Part shown: in pieces, positions 1-7,463 of the stretch | How positions within the stretch are numbered: position 1 is the stretch's first letter | Layout: each line of letters opens with the position of its first letter | Source of the DNA: Puia dinghuensis | Lineage (GTDB): Bacteria > Bacteroidota > Bacteroidia > Chitinophagales > Chitinophagaceae | Direction: 5' to 3' | Assembly: GCF_014642875.1 (NCBI RefSeq) | Contig: NZ_BMJC01000004.1 | Span: 792,070-856,069, forward strand | DNA: 64,000 nucleotides | Made by a program: the position numbers and the translations under genes | Notes under the pieces: generated by a model | Told to the model about the DNA's origin: nothing | Seen by the model: only the letters and a program-made list of their open reading frames with translations | The model's database searches: none

Positions 1-48
1 CAATTCGATGGCTTCGGCTTCCAGGCTATGGATAGATGATTTACTCAT
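1..48 (-). CDS. N-terminal fragment of the last visible arg-operon gene, possibly an M20 deacylase (ArgE-like)
   Basis: An ATG (positions 46-48, minus strand) overlaps the argB stop codon in the string ATGAGTAA, a typical translational-coupling overlap. Sixteen codons (MSKSSIHSLEAEAIEL) are visible before the window edge. The deacylase that removes the N-acyl group after the carbamoyltransferase step is still missing from this operon, and M20 deacylases often start with a helix of this kind, so argE is the natural guess. That is inferred from context; sixteen residues cannot prove the family. Confidence 0.5.
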   Translation of the reverse strand, partial: MSKSSIHSLEAEAIEL

Positions 49-823
49 GTTGGATGGTTGTTCCCGCCTTCCCGGCAAGCAATAAAGGTAGCTCTTCCGC
101 GCGGCCGATGATCACCCTGCTTACCCCACTGCGAAGTGCCGCAAAGGCATTATCTAATTTCGGGATCATCCCGGCAAAGATCACCTTCCTGGCCTTCAGG
201 TCCTCATATTCCGAAGGCCGCAGGAGGCCAATCACTGATCGGTCATCTTCGGCGTCGAGCAGGACGCCGCTTTTCTCAAACGAATAGACAAGATTCACTT
301 CAAAGCTCGTGCTCAGCGCCCTGGCAAGTTCCTGGGCGATGGTGTCCGCATTGGTATTCAGCAACTGCCCCTTCCCGTCATGTGTGATGGGGGCAAAGAC
401 AAGCGTATTGTCCTGCTGCAACAGGCTGGTAAGAAAAGGAGTATTCACCTGGTCGACATCCCCGACAAAACCATAGTCGATGCTGGCATGTACCCGGCGG
501 TGCGACAAAATAGCATTCCCGTCGGCGCCCGTGAGCCCTACAGCGGAGCATCCCCTCGCCTGCAATTGCGCCACGATGTTCTTATTGATCGTCCCGGCGT
601 AGACCATGGTCACCACCCGTAAGGTCTCTGCATCGGTGATCCGGCGGCCATCTACCAGCTGTTGCCGGATGCCAAGCCCCTCGGCCACCTTGGTGGCCAG
701 CTTGCCGCCGCCATGTACCAGTATTTTCTTATCGGGTACGGCGGCAAACGCATCGAGGAAAGCAGACAGCTTCGCCTCGTCGTCGATGATATTCCCGCCT
801 ATCTTTATGATCGATAACTCCAT
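41..823 (-). CDS. argB: Acetylglutamate kinase family (ArgB)
   Basis: This 260-residue amino-acid kinase phosphorylates the gamma-carboxyl of N-acylglutamate, the second step of arginine synthesis in the cytoplasm. The N-terminal KIGGN and the glycine-rich VHGGGK around residues 37-42 are the kinase-fold nucleotide and substrate loops. NTNADT around residue 157 and the FAGMIPKL stretch near residue 217 are typical of ArgB. Length is normal. It starts 5 nt after the argF' stop and overlaps the next gene by 8 nt. Because the neighbouring carbamoyltransferase looks succinyl-specific, the true substrate may be N-succinylglutamate rather than N-acetylglutamate; this is inferred. Confidence 0.93.
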   Translation of the reverse strand: MELSIIKIGGNIIDDEAKLSAFLDAFAAVPDKKILVHGGGKLATKVAEGLGIRQQLVDGRRITDAETLRVVTMVYAGTINKNIVAQLQARGCSAVGLTGADGNAILSHRRVHASIDYGFVGDVDQVNTPFLTSLLQQDNTLVFAPITHDGKGQLLNTNADTIAQELARALSTSFEVNLVYSFEKSGVLLDAEDDRSVIGLLRPSEYEDLKARKVIFAGMIPKLDNAFAALRSGVSRVIIGRAEELPLLLAGKAGTTIQHE

Positions 824-827
824 GTCC

Positions 828-1787
828 TTATTTTTTCCCCCGCAGCAGATCAGCCAGCACAGCCTGCGCGGCCCACACCCGGTTCGACGCCTCCTGCGTG
901 ACGATGCTCGACGCCCCGTCCAGTATCTCGTCGCTCAGCTCCACATTCCGCCGCACGGGAAGACAGTGCATCACCTTCGCATTGTTCGTCGCCTTCATCT
1001 TCTCATTGGTGAGCATCCACTCCGGGTCATTGTTATAGATCTTGCCGTAATCCGTGTACGTGCTCCAGTTCTTGACATAGACAAAATCTGCATCCTTCAA
1101 CGCCTCATCCTGGGTATGCGTAATCGTCGCACCCCGCGTAAACTTTGTATCCAATTCGTAATCCTCAGGATGCGTTATAACAAAGTCGGCCTTGCCCCAG
1201 GCATTCACCCACTGCGAAAAACTGTTCGCCACACACTGCGGCAATGCCTTTACATGCGGCGCCCAGGACAGCACGACCTTTGGCTTCCGGGCGGTCTTCC
1301 CAAGAACCTCCGTCATAGTGATGATGTCCGTCAGACTTTGCAGGGGATGCAGCGTAGCGCTCTCCAGGCTCACCACCGGAATACCGGAGTATTTAATAAA
1401 CTGATTGATATAAAGCTCACTGTAATCATCCTCCTTATTCTGCAGCGAAGGGAAAGTGCGGATACACAGGATATCGAAATATTTTCCCATGATAGGAGCC
1501 GCATCCTTTACGTGCTCCACGGTATTGCCGCTCATGATAGCCTCTTCCTCGAATTCCAGCGCCCAGCCTTCTTTGTCGACGTTGAAAACAATGGCTTCCG
1601 CCCCGAGGTTCTGCGCCGCGATCTGCGTCGACAGTCTGGTCCGCATACTGGGGTTCAGAAAGAGCATCCCGACACGCTTGTTGGCGCCAAGTAACTTGTC
1701 TTTCAACGGGTCTGCCTTATAGGCCAGGGCCGACTGTACCAGGCTGTCAATGTCAGCGACATCGGCGGCGGAAACAAAATTTTTCAT
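828..1787 (-). CDS. argF': N-acyl-ornithine carbamoyltransferase (ArgF'), probably N-succinylornithine-specific
   Basis: This 319-residue protein transfers the carbamoyl group from carbamoyl phosphate to N-acylornithine, giving N-acylcitrulline. The carbamoyl-phosphate loop reads SMRTR (residues 47-51), the form seen in acetyl- and succinylornithine enzymes rather than STRTR of ordinary OTCases. HPLQ (near residue 147) and HCLPVRR (near residue 275) are also present. In the loop SGNTVEH the residue before Glu-His is Val90. The Bacteroides fragilis succinylornithine enzyme has Pro there and the Xanthomonas acetylornithine enzyme has Glu. From memory of the mutagenesis work on these two enzymes, replacing that Glu with Val, Pro or Ser gives succinylornithine activity, so succinyl specificity is inferred. 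It sits between argD and argB with gaps of 4-7 nt. Confidence 0.93.
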   Translation of the reverse strand: MKNFVSAADVADIDSLVQSALAYKADPLKDKLLGANKRVGMLFLNPSMRTRLSTQIAAQNLGAEAIVFNVDKEGWALEFEEEAIMSGNTVEHVKDAAPIMGKYFDILCIRTFPSLQNKEDDYSELYINQFIKYSGIPVVSLESATLHPLQSLTDIITMTEVLGKTARKPKVVLSWAPHVKALPQCVANSFSQWVNAWGKADFVITHPEDYELDTKFTRGATITHTQDEALKDADFVYVKNWSTYTDYGKIYNNDPEWMLTNEKMKATNNAKVMHCLPVRRNVELSDEILDGASSIVTQEASNRVWAAQAVLADLLRGKK

Positions 1788-1794
1788 GATAGTT

Positions 1795-2949
1795 TTATTT
1801 TACAACAACGCTTGCCATGGTGTGAATCTCCTCCCGGATAGCCTCCAGGAATTCATCGGCATCCTTCTTCCGAAGGGCCAGTGAAGGCAGCAGTCGGATG
1901 GTATTGGGTTTCGCCTCTCCGGTAAAGACCCGCTGGTTCCAGAGCAGGTTCTTCCGCAGATCTTTCAATTCCTCGGGCACATCGAAACCGATCATCAATC
2001 CCTTGCCCCTCACCCGCTGCAACTGCGGGATCTTCTTCAGCTCATCCATGAGGTATTTACCCGTTTCCGCGGCATTGGCGATAAGATTCTCCTGCTCGAT
2101 GACTTCCAGTACGGCAAGCGCAGCAGCGCAGGCAAGATGGTTGCCACCAAACGTAGTGCCCAGCATCCCGTGTTTGGCGTGCAATTCCGGCGCGATGATG
2201 ATCCCCGCCACCGGGAAGCCATTTCCCATCCCCTTGGCCATGCTATAGATATCGGCATCTACCCCGGCAAAGTCATGCGAAAAGAACTTTCCGCTCCGGC
2301 CATAGCCGCATTGTACACTGTCGGCGACAAACACCGATCCGTATTGTTTACAAAGCCGGCTGATCGCCTGCAGAAAACCGGCCTCTGCTACATTGATCCC
2401 GCCGACGCCCTGGATGCCCTCGATGATCACCGCTGCGATCTCGTTCCCTTGTTTCGCAAAGCACTCCTCCAATGCAGCATCGTCGTTAAAAGGCAAAAAG
2501 ATCACATTCTCCGTTTGATTCACCGGCGCAACGATGGCAGGGTTATCCGTTACGGCAACGGCCAGCGAAGTACGGCCATGAAAGGATTTGCGGAAGGCCA
2601 CCACCTTTTTCCTGCCGGTGTGGAAAGAAGCCAGCTTCAACGCATTCTCATTGGCTTCCGCCCCGGAATTACAGAGGAAAAGCTGATAGTCGGGCCTGCC
2701 GGACACCTTCCCCAGCTTATCCGCCAGTTGCTCCTGCAGCGGAATGCGTATCGAATTGGAGTAGAATCCTACTTTATTCAGTTGCTCTGTTATGCGTTGT
2801 ACATAGTGCGGATGCGTATGCCCTATCGAAATAACGGCATGGCCGCCATATAGATCGAGGTATTGCTGCCCTTCCTGGTCCCAAACGTAAGAACCCTTCG
2901 CCTTTACGATGGTAATGTCATTGATAGGGTAAACGTCGAATAACTTCAT
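1795..2949 (-). CDS. argD: Acetyl/succinylornithine aminotransferase (ArgD)
   Basis: A class III PLP aminotransferase of 384 residues that converts N-acyl-glutamate semialdehyde to N-acylornithine using glutamate. Visible family motifs are NSGAEANE, the GHTHPHYV segment near the N-terminus, IIEGIQGVGG and the PLP-lysine region SMAKGMGNGFP. I chose the ATG at 2949 (MKLFDVYP). A longer open frame to 3003 would overlap the end of argC and adds residues with no family resemblance. It lies 43 nt after argC and 7 nt before argF', so it belongs to the same minus-strand operon. Confidence 0.93.
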   Translation of the reverse strand: MKLFDVYPINDITIVKAKGSYVWDQEGQQYLDLYGGHAVISIGHTHPHYVQRITEQLNKVGFYSNSIRIPLQEQLADKLGKVSGRPDYQLFLCNSGAEANENALKLASFHTGRKKVVAFRKSFHGRTSLAVAVTDNPAIVAPVNQTENVIFLPFNDDAALEECFAKQGNEIAAVIIEGIQGVGGINVAEAGFLQAISRLCKQYGSVFVADSVQCGYGRSGKFFSHDFAGVDADIYSMAKGMGNGFPVAGIIIAPELHAKHGMLGTTFGGNHLACAAALAVLEVIEQENLIANAAETGKYLMDELKKIPQLQRVRGKGLMIGFDVPEELKDLRKNLLWNQRVFTGEAKPNTIRLLPSLALRKKDADEFLEAIREEIHTMASVVVK

Positions 2950-2992
2950 ATACTTTTTGTTAAGACCCGGGCGCCAGGGCGCTCGGGTCGGG

Positions 2993-3958
2993 TTAAAATG
3001 CATTTGCTTTCAGCCGCAGCCCCGCCGTCTCATCCAGCCCGAACAGCAGGTTCATATTCTGAACCGCCTGCCCGGAGGCGCCTTTCAGCAGGTTATCAAG
3101 CGCCGAATGCACCACCAGTTGCGAACCTACCTGCTCCAGCTGGATCAGGCATTTGTTGGTGTTGACGACTTGTTTCAGCGAAATAGGGTTACGGCTGACT
3201 ATTGTAAAAGGATGACCCTTGTAAAAATTCTCAAAAAGCCCAAGCACTTCTTCCGGCGAACGATCCACCCGCAGCTGGCTGCTGATAAAAATGCCGCGGG
3301 TAAAGTCCCCCCGCCATGGCGTAAAATGCACGGCCGGCTCACCGGAAGCCTGCAATTGCCGCAGCGACTGACCTATCTCCTTCAGATGTTGATGGCTCAG
3401 CGTCTTGTACGCCTGGATATTGTTGGCCCGCCACGAAAAATGACTCGTCGTCGACAAACTCTGTCCTGCCCCGGTGCTGCCGGTGATGCCCGTGGAATAT
3501 ACATCGCCCAAAAGCCCGGCCTTCGCCAGCGGCAACAAACCCAGCTGGATGGCGGTGGCAAAACAACCCGGGTTCGCAACGGCCTGTGCCGATCGGATCT
3601 CCTCCCGGTTCAGCTCGGGCAGCCCATAGACCCAACCCGGTGCACCCAATCGGAAATCCTGCGATAGATCGATGACCAGCACCCCGTCAAAGCTGCCCCC
3701 ATGCTCCTCCATAAACTTCTTCGCCTCGCCATGACCGACACAAAGAAAGACCACATCCACCTCACTATGCCATTCATCGTTGAAGGTCAGCTCCGTATCT
3801 CCGGCAAGGTCCTCATGGACGACAGTAACGGGCTTGCCCGCATTGCTCTTGCTGTGAATAAACGATATGTCCACGGCCGGATGATTGATCAGCAACCTGA
3901 TCATCTCCCCACCGGTGTACCCGGCGCCGCCAATTATGCCTGCTCTTACTCGTCTCAT
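2993..3958 (-). CDS. argC: N-acetyl-gamma-glutamyl-phosphate reductase (ArgC)
   Basis: This 321-residue NADPH-dependent reductase makes N-acylglutamate semialdehyde from the ArgB product. The N-terminal GIIGGAGYTGGEMIRLL is the dinucleotide-binding loop. VANPGCFATA (around residue 135) holds the catalytic cysteine that forms the thioester. The start ATG overlaps the stop of the upstream cupin gene as ATGA, which indicates translational coupling. Length and motifs are normal for the family. Confidence 0.95.
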   Translation of the reverse strand: MRRVRAGIIGGAGYTGGEMIRLLINHPAVDISFIHSKSNAGKPVTVVHEDLAGDTELTFNDEWHSEVDVVFLCVGHGEAKKFMEEHGGSFDGVLVIDLSQDFRLGAPGWVYGLPELNREEIRSAQAVANPGCFATAIQLGLLPLAKAGLLGDVYSTGITGSTGAGQSLSTTSHFSWRANNIQAYKTLSHQHLKEIGQSLRQLQASGEPAVHFTPWRGDFTRGIFISSQLRVDRSPEEVLGLFENFYKGHPFTIVSRNPISLKQVVNTNKCLIQLEQVGSQLVVHSALDNLLKGASGQAVQNMNLLFGLDETAGLRLKANAF

Positions 3959-4302
3959 ATTTCTATTCTATCGTTTATCGTCGAAGGCTGCGAACACAAA
4001 ACAAACACCAGGTCAGCCTCCGACTCGTTCTTGATCCGGTGTGTCAACCCCGGGGCGATCTCAAAACCCTGCTGCGGTCCAACCTCGACGCGCCCCTCGG
4101 AAGTTTCAAAGACAGCCATACCCTGTAAAATGAAAAAGAATTGCCGCGCATGCCGATGATAGTGCTCCGTCTCCGCAGTATGCGGTGGCATCCGCTCCTG
4201 CTTCACCGACAGCTCGGGCCGGTCCACCAGATTCCACCCATCACAACCCGCCCCCCACACATAGTGCTTCAGCGGCTGCAAGGCGGAGACTACCGGGCTC
4301 AT
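3955..4302 (-). CDS. Single-domain cupin protein inside the arginine operon
   Basis: A 115-residue beta-barrel cupin. Cupin motif 1 is seen as EHYHRHARQ, with His47 and His49 as likely metal ligands but Gln54 where the usual Glu ligand sits. Motif 2 is GFEIAPGLTHRIKN, with His88. It overlaps argG by ATGA upstream and argC by ATGA downstream, so it is translated as part of the arg operon. Its reaction is unknown. The placement suggests a role tied to arginine intermediates, such as binding a metabolite or metal, or removing a damaged product. I would not name it further. Confidence 0.85.
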   Translation of the reverse strand: MSPVVSALQPLKHYVWGAGCDGWNLVDRPELSVKQERMPPHTAETEHYHRHARQFFFILQGMAVFETSEGRVEVGPQQGFEIAPGLTHRIKNESEADLVFVLCSQPSTINDRIEI

Positions 4303-5495
4303 TTAGCAGGCTCGTTCACCTTGTGAAAAATAGAGGTCTGGTTACCGAAGATCTTGGCAAACCCCTTCACATCATCCCCGCTCCAACCCTTGTTCATCTC
4401 CCCGTAACTCCCGAATTTGCTACTCATAAGATCATGGGCGCTCTCGATACCCGTGATCGTATACCGGTAGGGTTGAAGAGTAACAAAAACCTTTCCACTG
4501 ACCGTCTCCTGCGAATCTTCCAGGAATTTCTCGATGTTCCGCATCGTCGGGTCCAGCATCTGACCCTCATGAAGCCAGTTGCCATACCAGCTGCTAAGCT
4601 GATCTTTCCAGTATAATTGCCACTTGGTCAGCGTATGTTTCTCCAGCAAATGATGGGCCTTGATGATGATCACCGGGGCGGCGGCTTCGAAACCGACCCT
4701 CCCTTTTATCCCAATGATCGTATCGCCGACATGGATGTCCCGGCCTACGCCAAAAGGCTGGGCGATGGCCTGCAGATGCTGGATAGCCTCCACCGGGTTG
4801 GCGAAACGCTTCCCATCCACAGCCCTCAATTCCCCTTTCTCGAATTCCAGCACTAATTGACGGACACCCGTCTCGGTCATCGGCGTCGGCCAGGCATCTT
4901 CCGGCAGATAATCCTTAGACGTCAGGGTCTCCTTTCCACCGACCGAAGTTCCCCACAACCCCTTATTGATGCTGTATTTTGCCTTCTCCGCATTTATCTT
5001 CACTCCGTACTCTGCCAGAAAAGCGATCTCTTCCTCCCGGCTGAGCCGCATATCCCGGATAGGGGTGAGAATCTCAACACCCGGAAGCATGCTCTGGAAC
5101 ACCATGTCAAATCGCACCTGGTCATTACCCGCACCCGTACTGCCATGCGCCACAAAGGAGGCGCCTGTTTTCTTCACATGATTAGCCACCGCTATTGCCT
5201 GTACCATCCTTTCTGCACTGACGCTAAGCGGATACGTAGCATTTTTCAGCACGTTCCCGAAAATTAAATATTTGATACAGCTCTCGTAATATTCTTTGGT
5301 GACATCCACGCACTCAAAAGAAGCTACTCCAAGACTTTTCGCCCGCGCGGCTATCTGGTCGATCTCCTCCTTGCTAAACCCACCGGTATTGACGGTAAGG
5401 GCATGTATTTCGAGATGCTTCACCTTGCTTAGGTAAACGGCACAATAGGTTGTGTCCAATCCGCCGCTATAGGCTAAGACGACTTTATTGCTCAT
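4299..5495 (-). CDS. argG: Argininosuccinate synthase (ArgG)
   Basis: This 398-residue ATP-dependent ligase joins citrulline and aspartate to give argininosuccinate. The PP-loop YSGGLDTTYC is at residues 9-18, HGSTGAGNDQVRF around residue 117 contacts ATP and substrate, and NKGLWGTSVGGKE (around residue 175) is typical. It is the second gene of the operon, 18 nt after the GNAT gene, and its stop overlaps the cupin start. Confidence 0.95.
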   Translation of the reverse strand: MSNKVVLAYSGGLDTTYCAVYLSKVKHLEIHALTVNTGGFSKEEIDQIAARAKSLGVASFECVDVTKEYYESCIKYLIFGNVLKNATYPLSVSAERMVQAIAVANHVKKTGASFVAHGSTGAGNDQVRFDMVFQSMLPGVEILTPIRDMRLSREEEIAFLAEYGVKINAEKAKYSINKGLWGTSVGGKETLTSKDYLPEDAWPTPMTETGVRQLVLEFEKGELRAVDGKRFANPVEAIQHLQAIAQPFGVGRDIHVGDTIIGIKGRVGFEAAAPVIIIKAHHLLEKHTLTKWQLYWKDQLSSWYGNWLHEGQMLDPTMRNIEKFLEDSQETVSGKVFVTLQPYRYTITGIESAHDLMSSKFGSYGEMNKGWSGDDVKGFAKIFGNQTSIFHKVNEPAK

Positions 5496-5513
5496 GGCTG
5501 ATAAATAGAATTT

Positions 5514-6260
5514 TTAGAAATTAAAGAACATATGAAACCGGTGGAACAGGGATTTGCGCTGCCCGCCGCCATTGCCCTCCTTGCTCACAGGGACGCCATT
5601 GTCCTCGACATGATGCTTCAGGAAGGGCGCCAGCAGTTTCCACTGCTTGATGCGCATGAATCGCTCGTATAACTTGGAATGCTTCTTGAAATCCTGCGTG
5701 GTCTCCTCAGGCTCGTAGTGATCCTTGGGGTCATAAAGCATCGCCGTGCACATACAGTTCTTACGCTCCTTGCTCATCAGGATCTCGTAGTTGACACAGC
5801 TCTTGCAGCCGGCCCAGAAATTTTCGTCCTGGGTCAGCTCGGAATAGGTCACCGGCTCATACCCCAGTTCGGAATTGATCTTCATCACCGCCAGCCCGGT
5901 CGTCAGCCCGAATATCTTGGCCTCGGGATACATCGTCCGGCTCAGTCCGAAGATCTTTTTCTTTATCATCTTGGCCAGCCCGCTCTTCCTGAACGGCGGG
6001 GAAACGATAAGCCCCGAATTGGCGACATATTCCCCATGGCTCCAGGTCTCGATATAACAGAAACCCGCCCATATCCCATCTTCGGTAAAGGCGATAACGG
6101 CCTTGCCCTCTCGCATCTTCTCCTGGATGTACTCCGGGCTGCGTTTGGCAATACCGGTGCCCCGGGCCTTCGCAGAAGACTCCATTTCGTCACAAATGAT
6201 CCGCGCAAAATCCTGGTGGGATTGGTCGGCTATTATTATCTTAAATTGTTGTTGTTCCAT
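5514..6260 (-). CDS. GNAT-family acyltransferase heading the arginine operon (candidate first enzyme of the pathway)
   Basis: A 248-residue protein with a GNAT-like core in residues 1-165. The acyl-CoA-binding region is VSPPFRKSGLAKMIKKKIF (88-106), and a C-terminal strand follows at 140-160. Cysteines are clustered as C152-x2-C155-x13-C169-x-C171, which looks like a metal site and is not a usual GNAT feature. The last 60 residues are basic and without a known fold. No other gene in the visible operon can make N-acylglutamate, so this is a plausible glutamate N-acetyl- or N-succinyltransferase. That is inferred from its first position in the operon, not proven by motifs. It could also be a protein acetyltransferase. 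Confidence 0.8.
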   Translation of the reverse strand: MEQQQFKIIIADQSHQDFARIICDEMESSAKARGTGIAKRSPEYIQEKMREGKAVIAFTEDGIWAGFCYIETWSHGEYVANSGLIVSPPFRKSGLAKMIKKKIFGLSRTMYPEAKIFGLTTGLAVMKINSELGYEPVTYSELTQDENFWAGCKSCVNYEILMSKERKNCMCTAMLYDPKDHYEPEETTQDFKKHSKLYERFMRIKQWKLLAPFLKHHVEDNGVPVSKEGNGGGQRKSLFHRFHMFFNF

Positions 6261-6324
6261 GTTTGTAAGGATGAAAACTCCCCAAATACAAAAATTGAAA
6301 AGGTAAAACGACTGGACGGAAAAA

Positions 6325-6378
6325 TATCGTCGTTACGACGGATGTCGGCAGGGTGGTGGTAGATAGTATCAACGTCGT
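6325..6378 (-). promoter_or_regulatory. Thr/branched-chain-rich reading frame in the arg leader
   Basis: Within an open minus-strand frame (6241-6444, only a GTG as possible start) these 18 codons read TTLILSTTTLPTSVVTTI: eight Thr plus seven Leu, Ile or Val. Such bias is seen in leader peptides of ribosome-mediated attenuators, for example thrL of Escherichia coli. It overlaps a small hairpin (6328-6340) followed on the minus strand by ATATTTTT. No ATG opens the frame, and the codon bias does not fit an arginine operon, so the function is uncertain. Confidence 0.3.
6328..6340 (-). repeat. Small hairpin CGTCG-TAA-CGACG with U-rich tail
   Basis: A 5-bp perfect stem with a 3-nt loop in the arg operon leader. 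On the minus strand it is followed by ATATTTTT (6320-6327), so it could act as a weak terminator or pause site 60 nt before the GNAT start codon. Confidence 0.35.
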
Positions 6379-6524
6379 ACCCCTATGGGCGTGGGACGCC
6401 CGTAATAAGCCCCGGAAATCGGGCGAATGGAAAAAACTGTGCACAACGGCGCAGCAAAAAACCCACGCTTATTGAAGGCGTGCAATATCACAAGGATGCG
6501 TGATATGGGTGAGTTTTTTTTCAT
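6369..6524 (-). CDS. Possible 51-residue leader peptide of the arginine operon
   Basis: An ATG-started frame (MKKNSPISRILVIL... ending GVRR before TGA) lies between the candidate promoter region and the GNAT gene. It holds six Arg codons, two of them directly before the stop. The frame spans two hairpins: one at 6487-6507 and a terminator-like one at 6456-6482. Position and Arg codons would suit an attenuator leader, but the length is greater than most leader peptides and there is no clear ribosome site. Low confidence. Confidence 0.3.
   Translation of the reverse strand: MKKNSPISRILVILHAFNKRGFFAAPLCTVFSIRPISGAYYGRPTPIGVRR
6387..6401. repeat. Strong GC hairpin GGGCGT-CCC-ACGCCC in the arg leader
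   Basis: Perfect 6-bp GC-rich stem with a 3-nt loop. On the minus-strand transcript its CCCACGC segment is also complementary to GCGTGGG in the 3' arm of the upstream terminator-like hairpin (6461-6468), so alternative pairings are possible. No U-run follows. Confidence 0.45.
6456..6482 (-). terminator. Terminator-like hairpin (attenuator candidate) in the arg leader
   Basis: On the minus strand CACGC, a loop of nine bases, GCGTG, GG and then TTTTTT. The stem is short (5 bp) but the six-U tail directly follows. It lies about 200 nt upstream of the GNAT gene and about 100 nt downstream of the candidate promoter region, where an attenuator would sit. Confidence 0.4.
6487..6507. repeat. Hairpin ATATCAC-N7-GTGATAT in the arg leader
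   Basis: A perfect 7-bp inverted repeat with a 7- to 8-base loop just upstream of the terminator-like hairpin. It could be an anti-terminator partner or simply a DNA palindrome. Confidence 0.4.
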
Positions 6525-6597
6525 TTCAATGAAGATGAGATTGTTGTTTAATCTTTTTCCAATGATAAAGATGGCAAATTTACAAAGTAAAAGCGGA

Positions 6598-6624
6598 TTT
6601 ACTAGTAAAATTTATGTAAATTTT
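6598..6624. promoter_or_regulatory. Two overlapping palindromes upstream of the arg operon (operator candidate)
   Basis: TTTACTAGTAAA (6598-6609) is a perfect 12-bp palindrome and AAAATTTATGTAAATTTT (6607-6624) a perfect 18-bp inverted repeat around TG. They lie just upstream, in minus-strand sense, of the -7-like strings TTACTTTG (rc of 6583-6590) and TAAATTTG (rc of 6575-6582), so a bound regulator would sit on the -33 region. ArgR-type boxes are AT-rich palindromes of this size, but no regulator gene is adjacent. The rest of 6261-6704 holds the leader features listed separately. Confidence 0.45.
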
Positions 6625-6704
6625 AGGGGTCTCCGGCCCTTGCAGCGACCCCATCCGGCCCTTTAGCAGCCCCGGTTTGGCCCCGACACCCCCCGGCAGG
6701 CCCC

Positions 6705-7463
6705 TCAGCCCTGGCGAACGGGAACACTATGGATAGCCGCCGCTATCTCTTTTATGAGGGAAACATCCTTCTCGATGGCATTTCCGACAACGATGACATC
6801 GGCCCCAGCCTTGCAGTTGCGATAGGCCTTCTCCGCATCGCGGATCCCGCCGCCGACAACAAGGGGGATCTCGATATTCGAGGCGACACAGGCGATCATC
6901 TCCTCCCGGATGGGATGCCGCGCGCCGCTGCCCGCGTCCATGTAGATCTGCTTCATCCCGAGCATCTCCCCGGCCATGGCGGTACAAAGCGCAATCTCAT
7001 TCTTGTCCGCCGGAATAGGCGTCGCATTGCTGATGTAGGAGACGGTCGTCGGCGCCCCGCCATCGATCACCATATAGCCGGTGGAAATAATCTCCAATCC
7101 GCTCTTGCGGACCGCCGGCGCGGAAATAACATGTTGCCCTATAAGCAGTTCTGGGTTACGACCCGAGATCAGGGATAAATAAAGAAGGCCGTCCGCATAC
7201 CGGGATACCTGCGACGGCGTACCGGGAAAAAGGATGACAGGGATGGAACAATTTCTGCGGATATGCTGTACCACCTCATCGAGATGGTTGGAAATGACCA
7301 GACTACCCCCGACAAACAAATAATCTACCCCGGCACTGACCGCCAGACCCGTCAATTCATCAATTTTCTGGGCATCCACCTTGTCGGGATCGATCAGCAC
7401 GGCAAAAGATCGTTGCCCCTTTCTTTTCTTAGCCAACAAAGATTCATAGATATGTTGTTTCAT
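6705..7463 (-). CDS. Geranylgeranylglyceryl phosphate synthase family protein (PcrB-like)
   Basis: A 252-residue TIM-barrel prenyltransferase. The family joins an isoprenoid diphosphate (geranylgeranyl or heptaprenyl) to sn-glycerol-1-phosphate. AVLIDPDKV near the N-terminus, GGS, GTPSQ, YMDAGSG and the phosphate-binding VVGGGIRDAEKA and VVGNAIEKD segments are clear. I start it at the ATG at 7463 (MKQHIYESLL), since the upstream extension begins with TTG and adds eleven unconserved residues. Bacteroidota commonly carry this gene, but its lipid product in vivo is not obvious from the sequence. A C-rich tract (6625-6704) follows the stop codon on the opposite strand. Confidence 0.9.
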   Translation of the reverse strand: MKQHIYESLLAKKRKGQRSFAVLIDPDKVDAQKIDELTGLAVSAGVDYLFVGGSLVISNHLDEVVQHIRRNCSIPVILFPGTPSQVSRYADGLLYLSLISGRNPELLIGQHVISAPAVRKSGLEIISTGYMVIDGGAPTTVSYISNATPIPADKNEIALCTAMAGEMLGMKQIYMDAGSGARHPIREEMIACVASNIEIPLVVGGGIRDAEKAYRNCKAGADVIVVGNAIEKDVSLIKEIAAAIHSVPVRQG

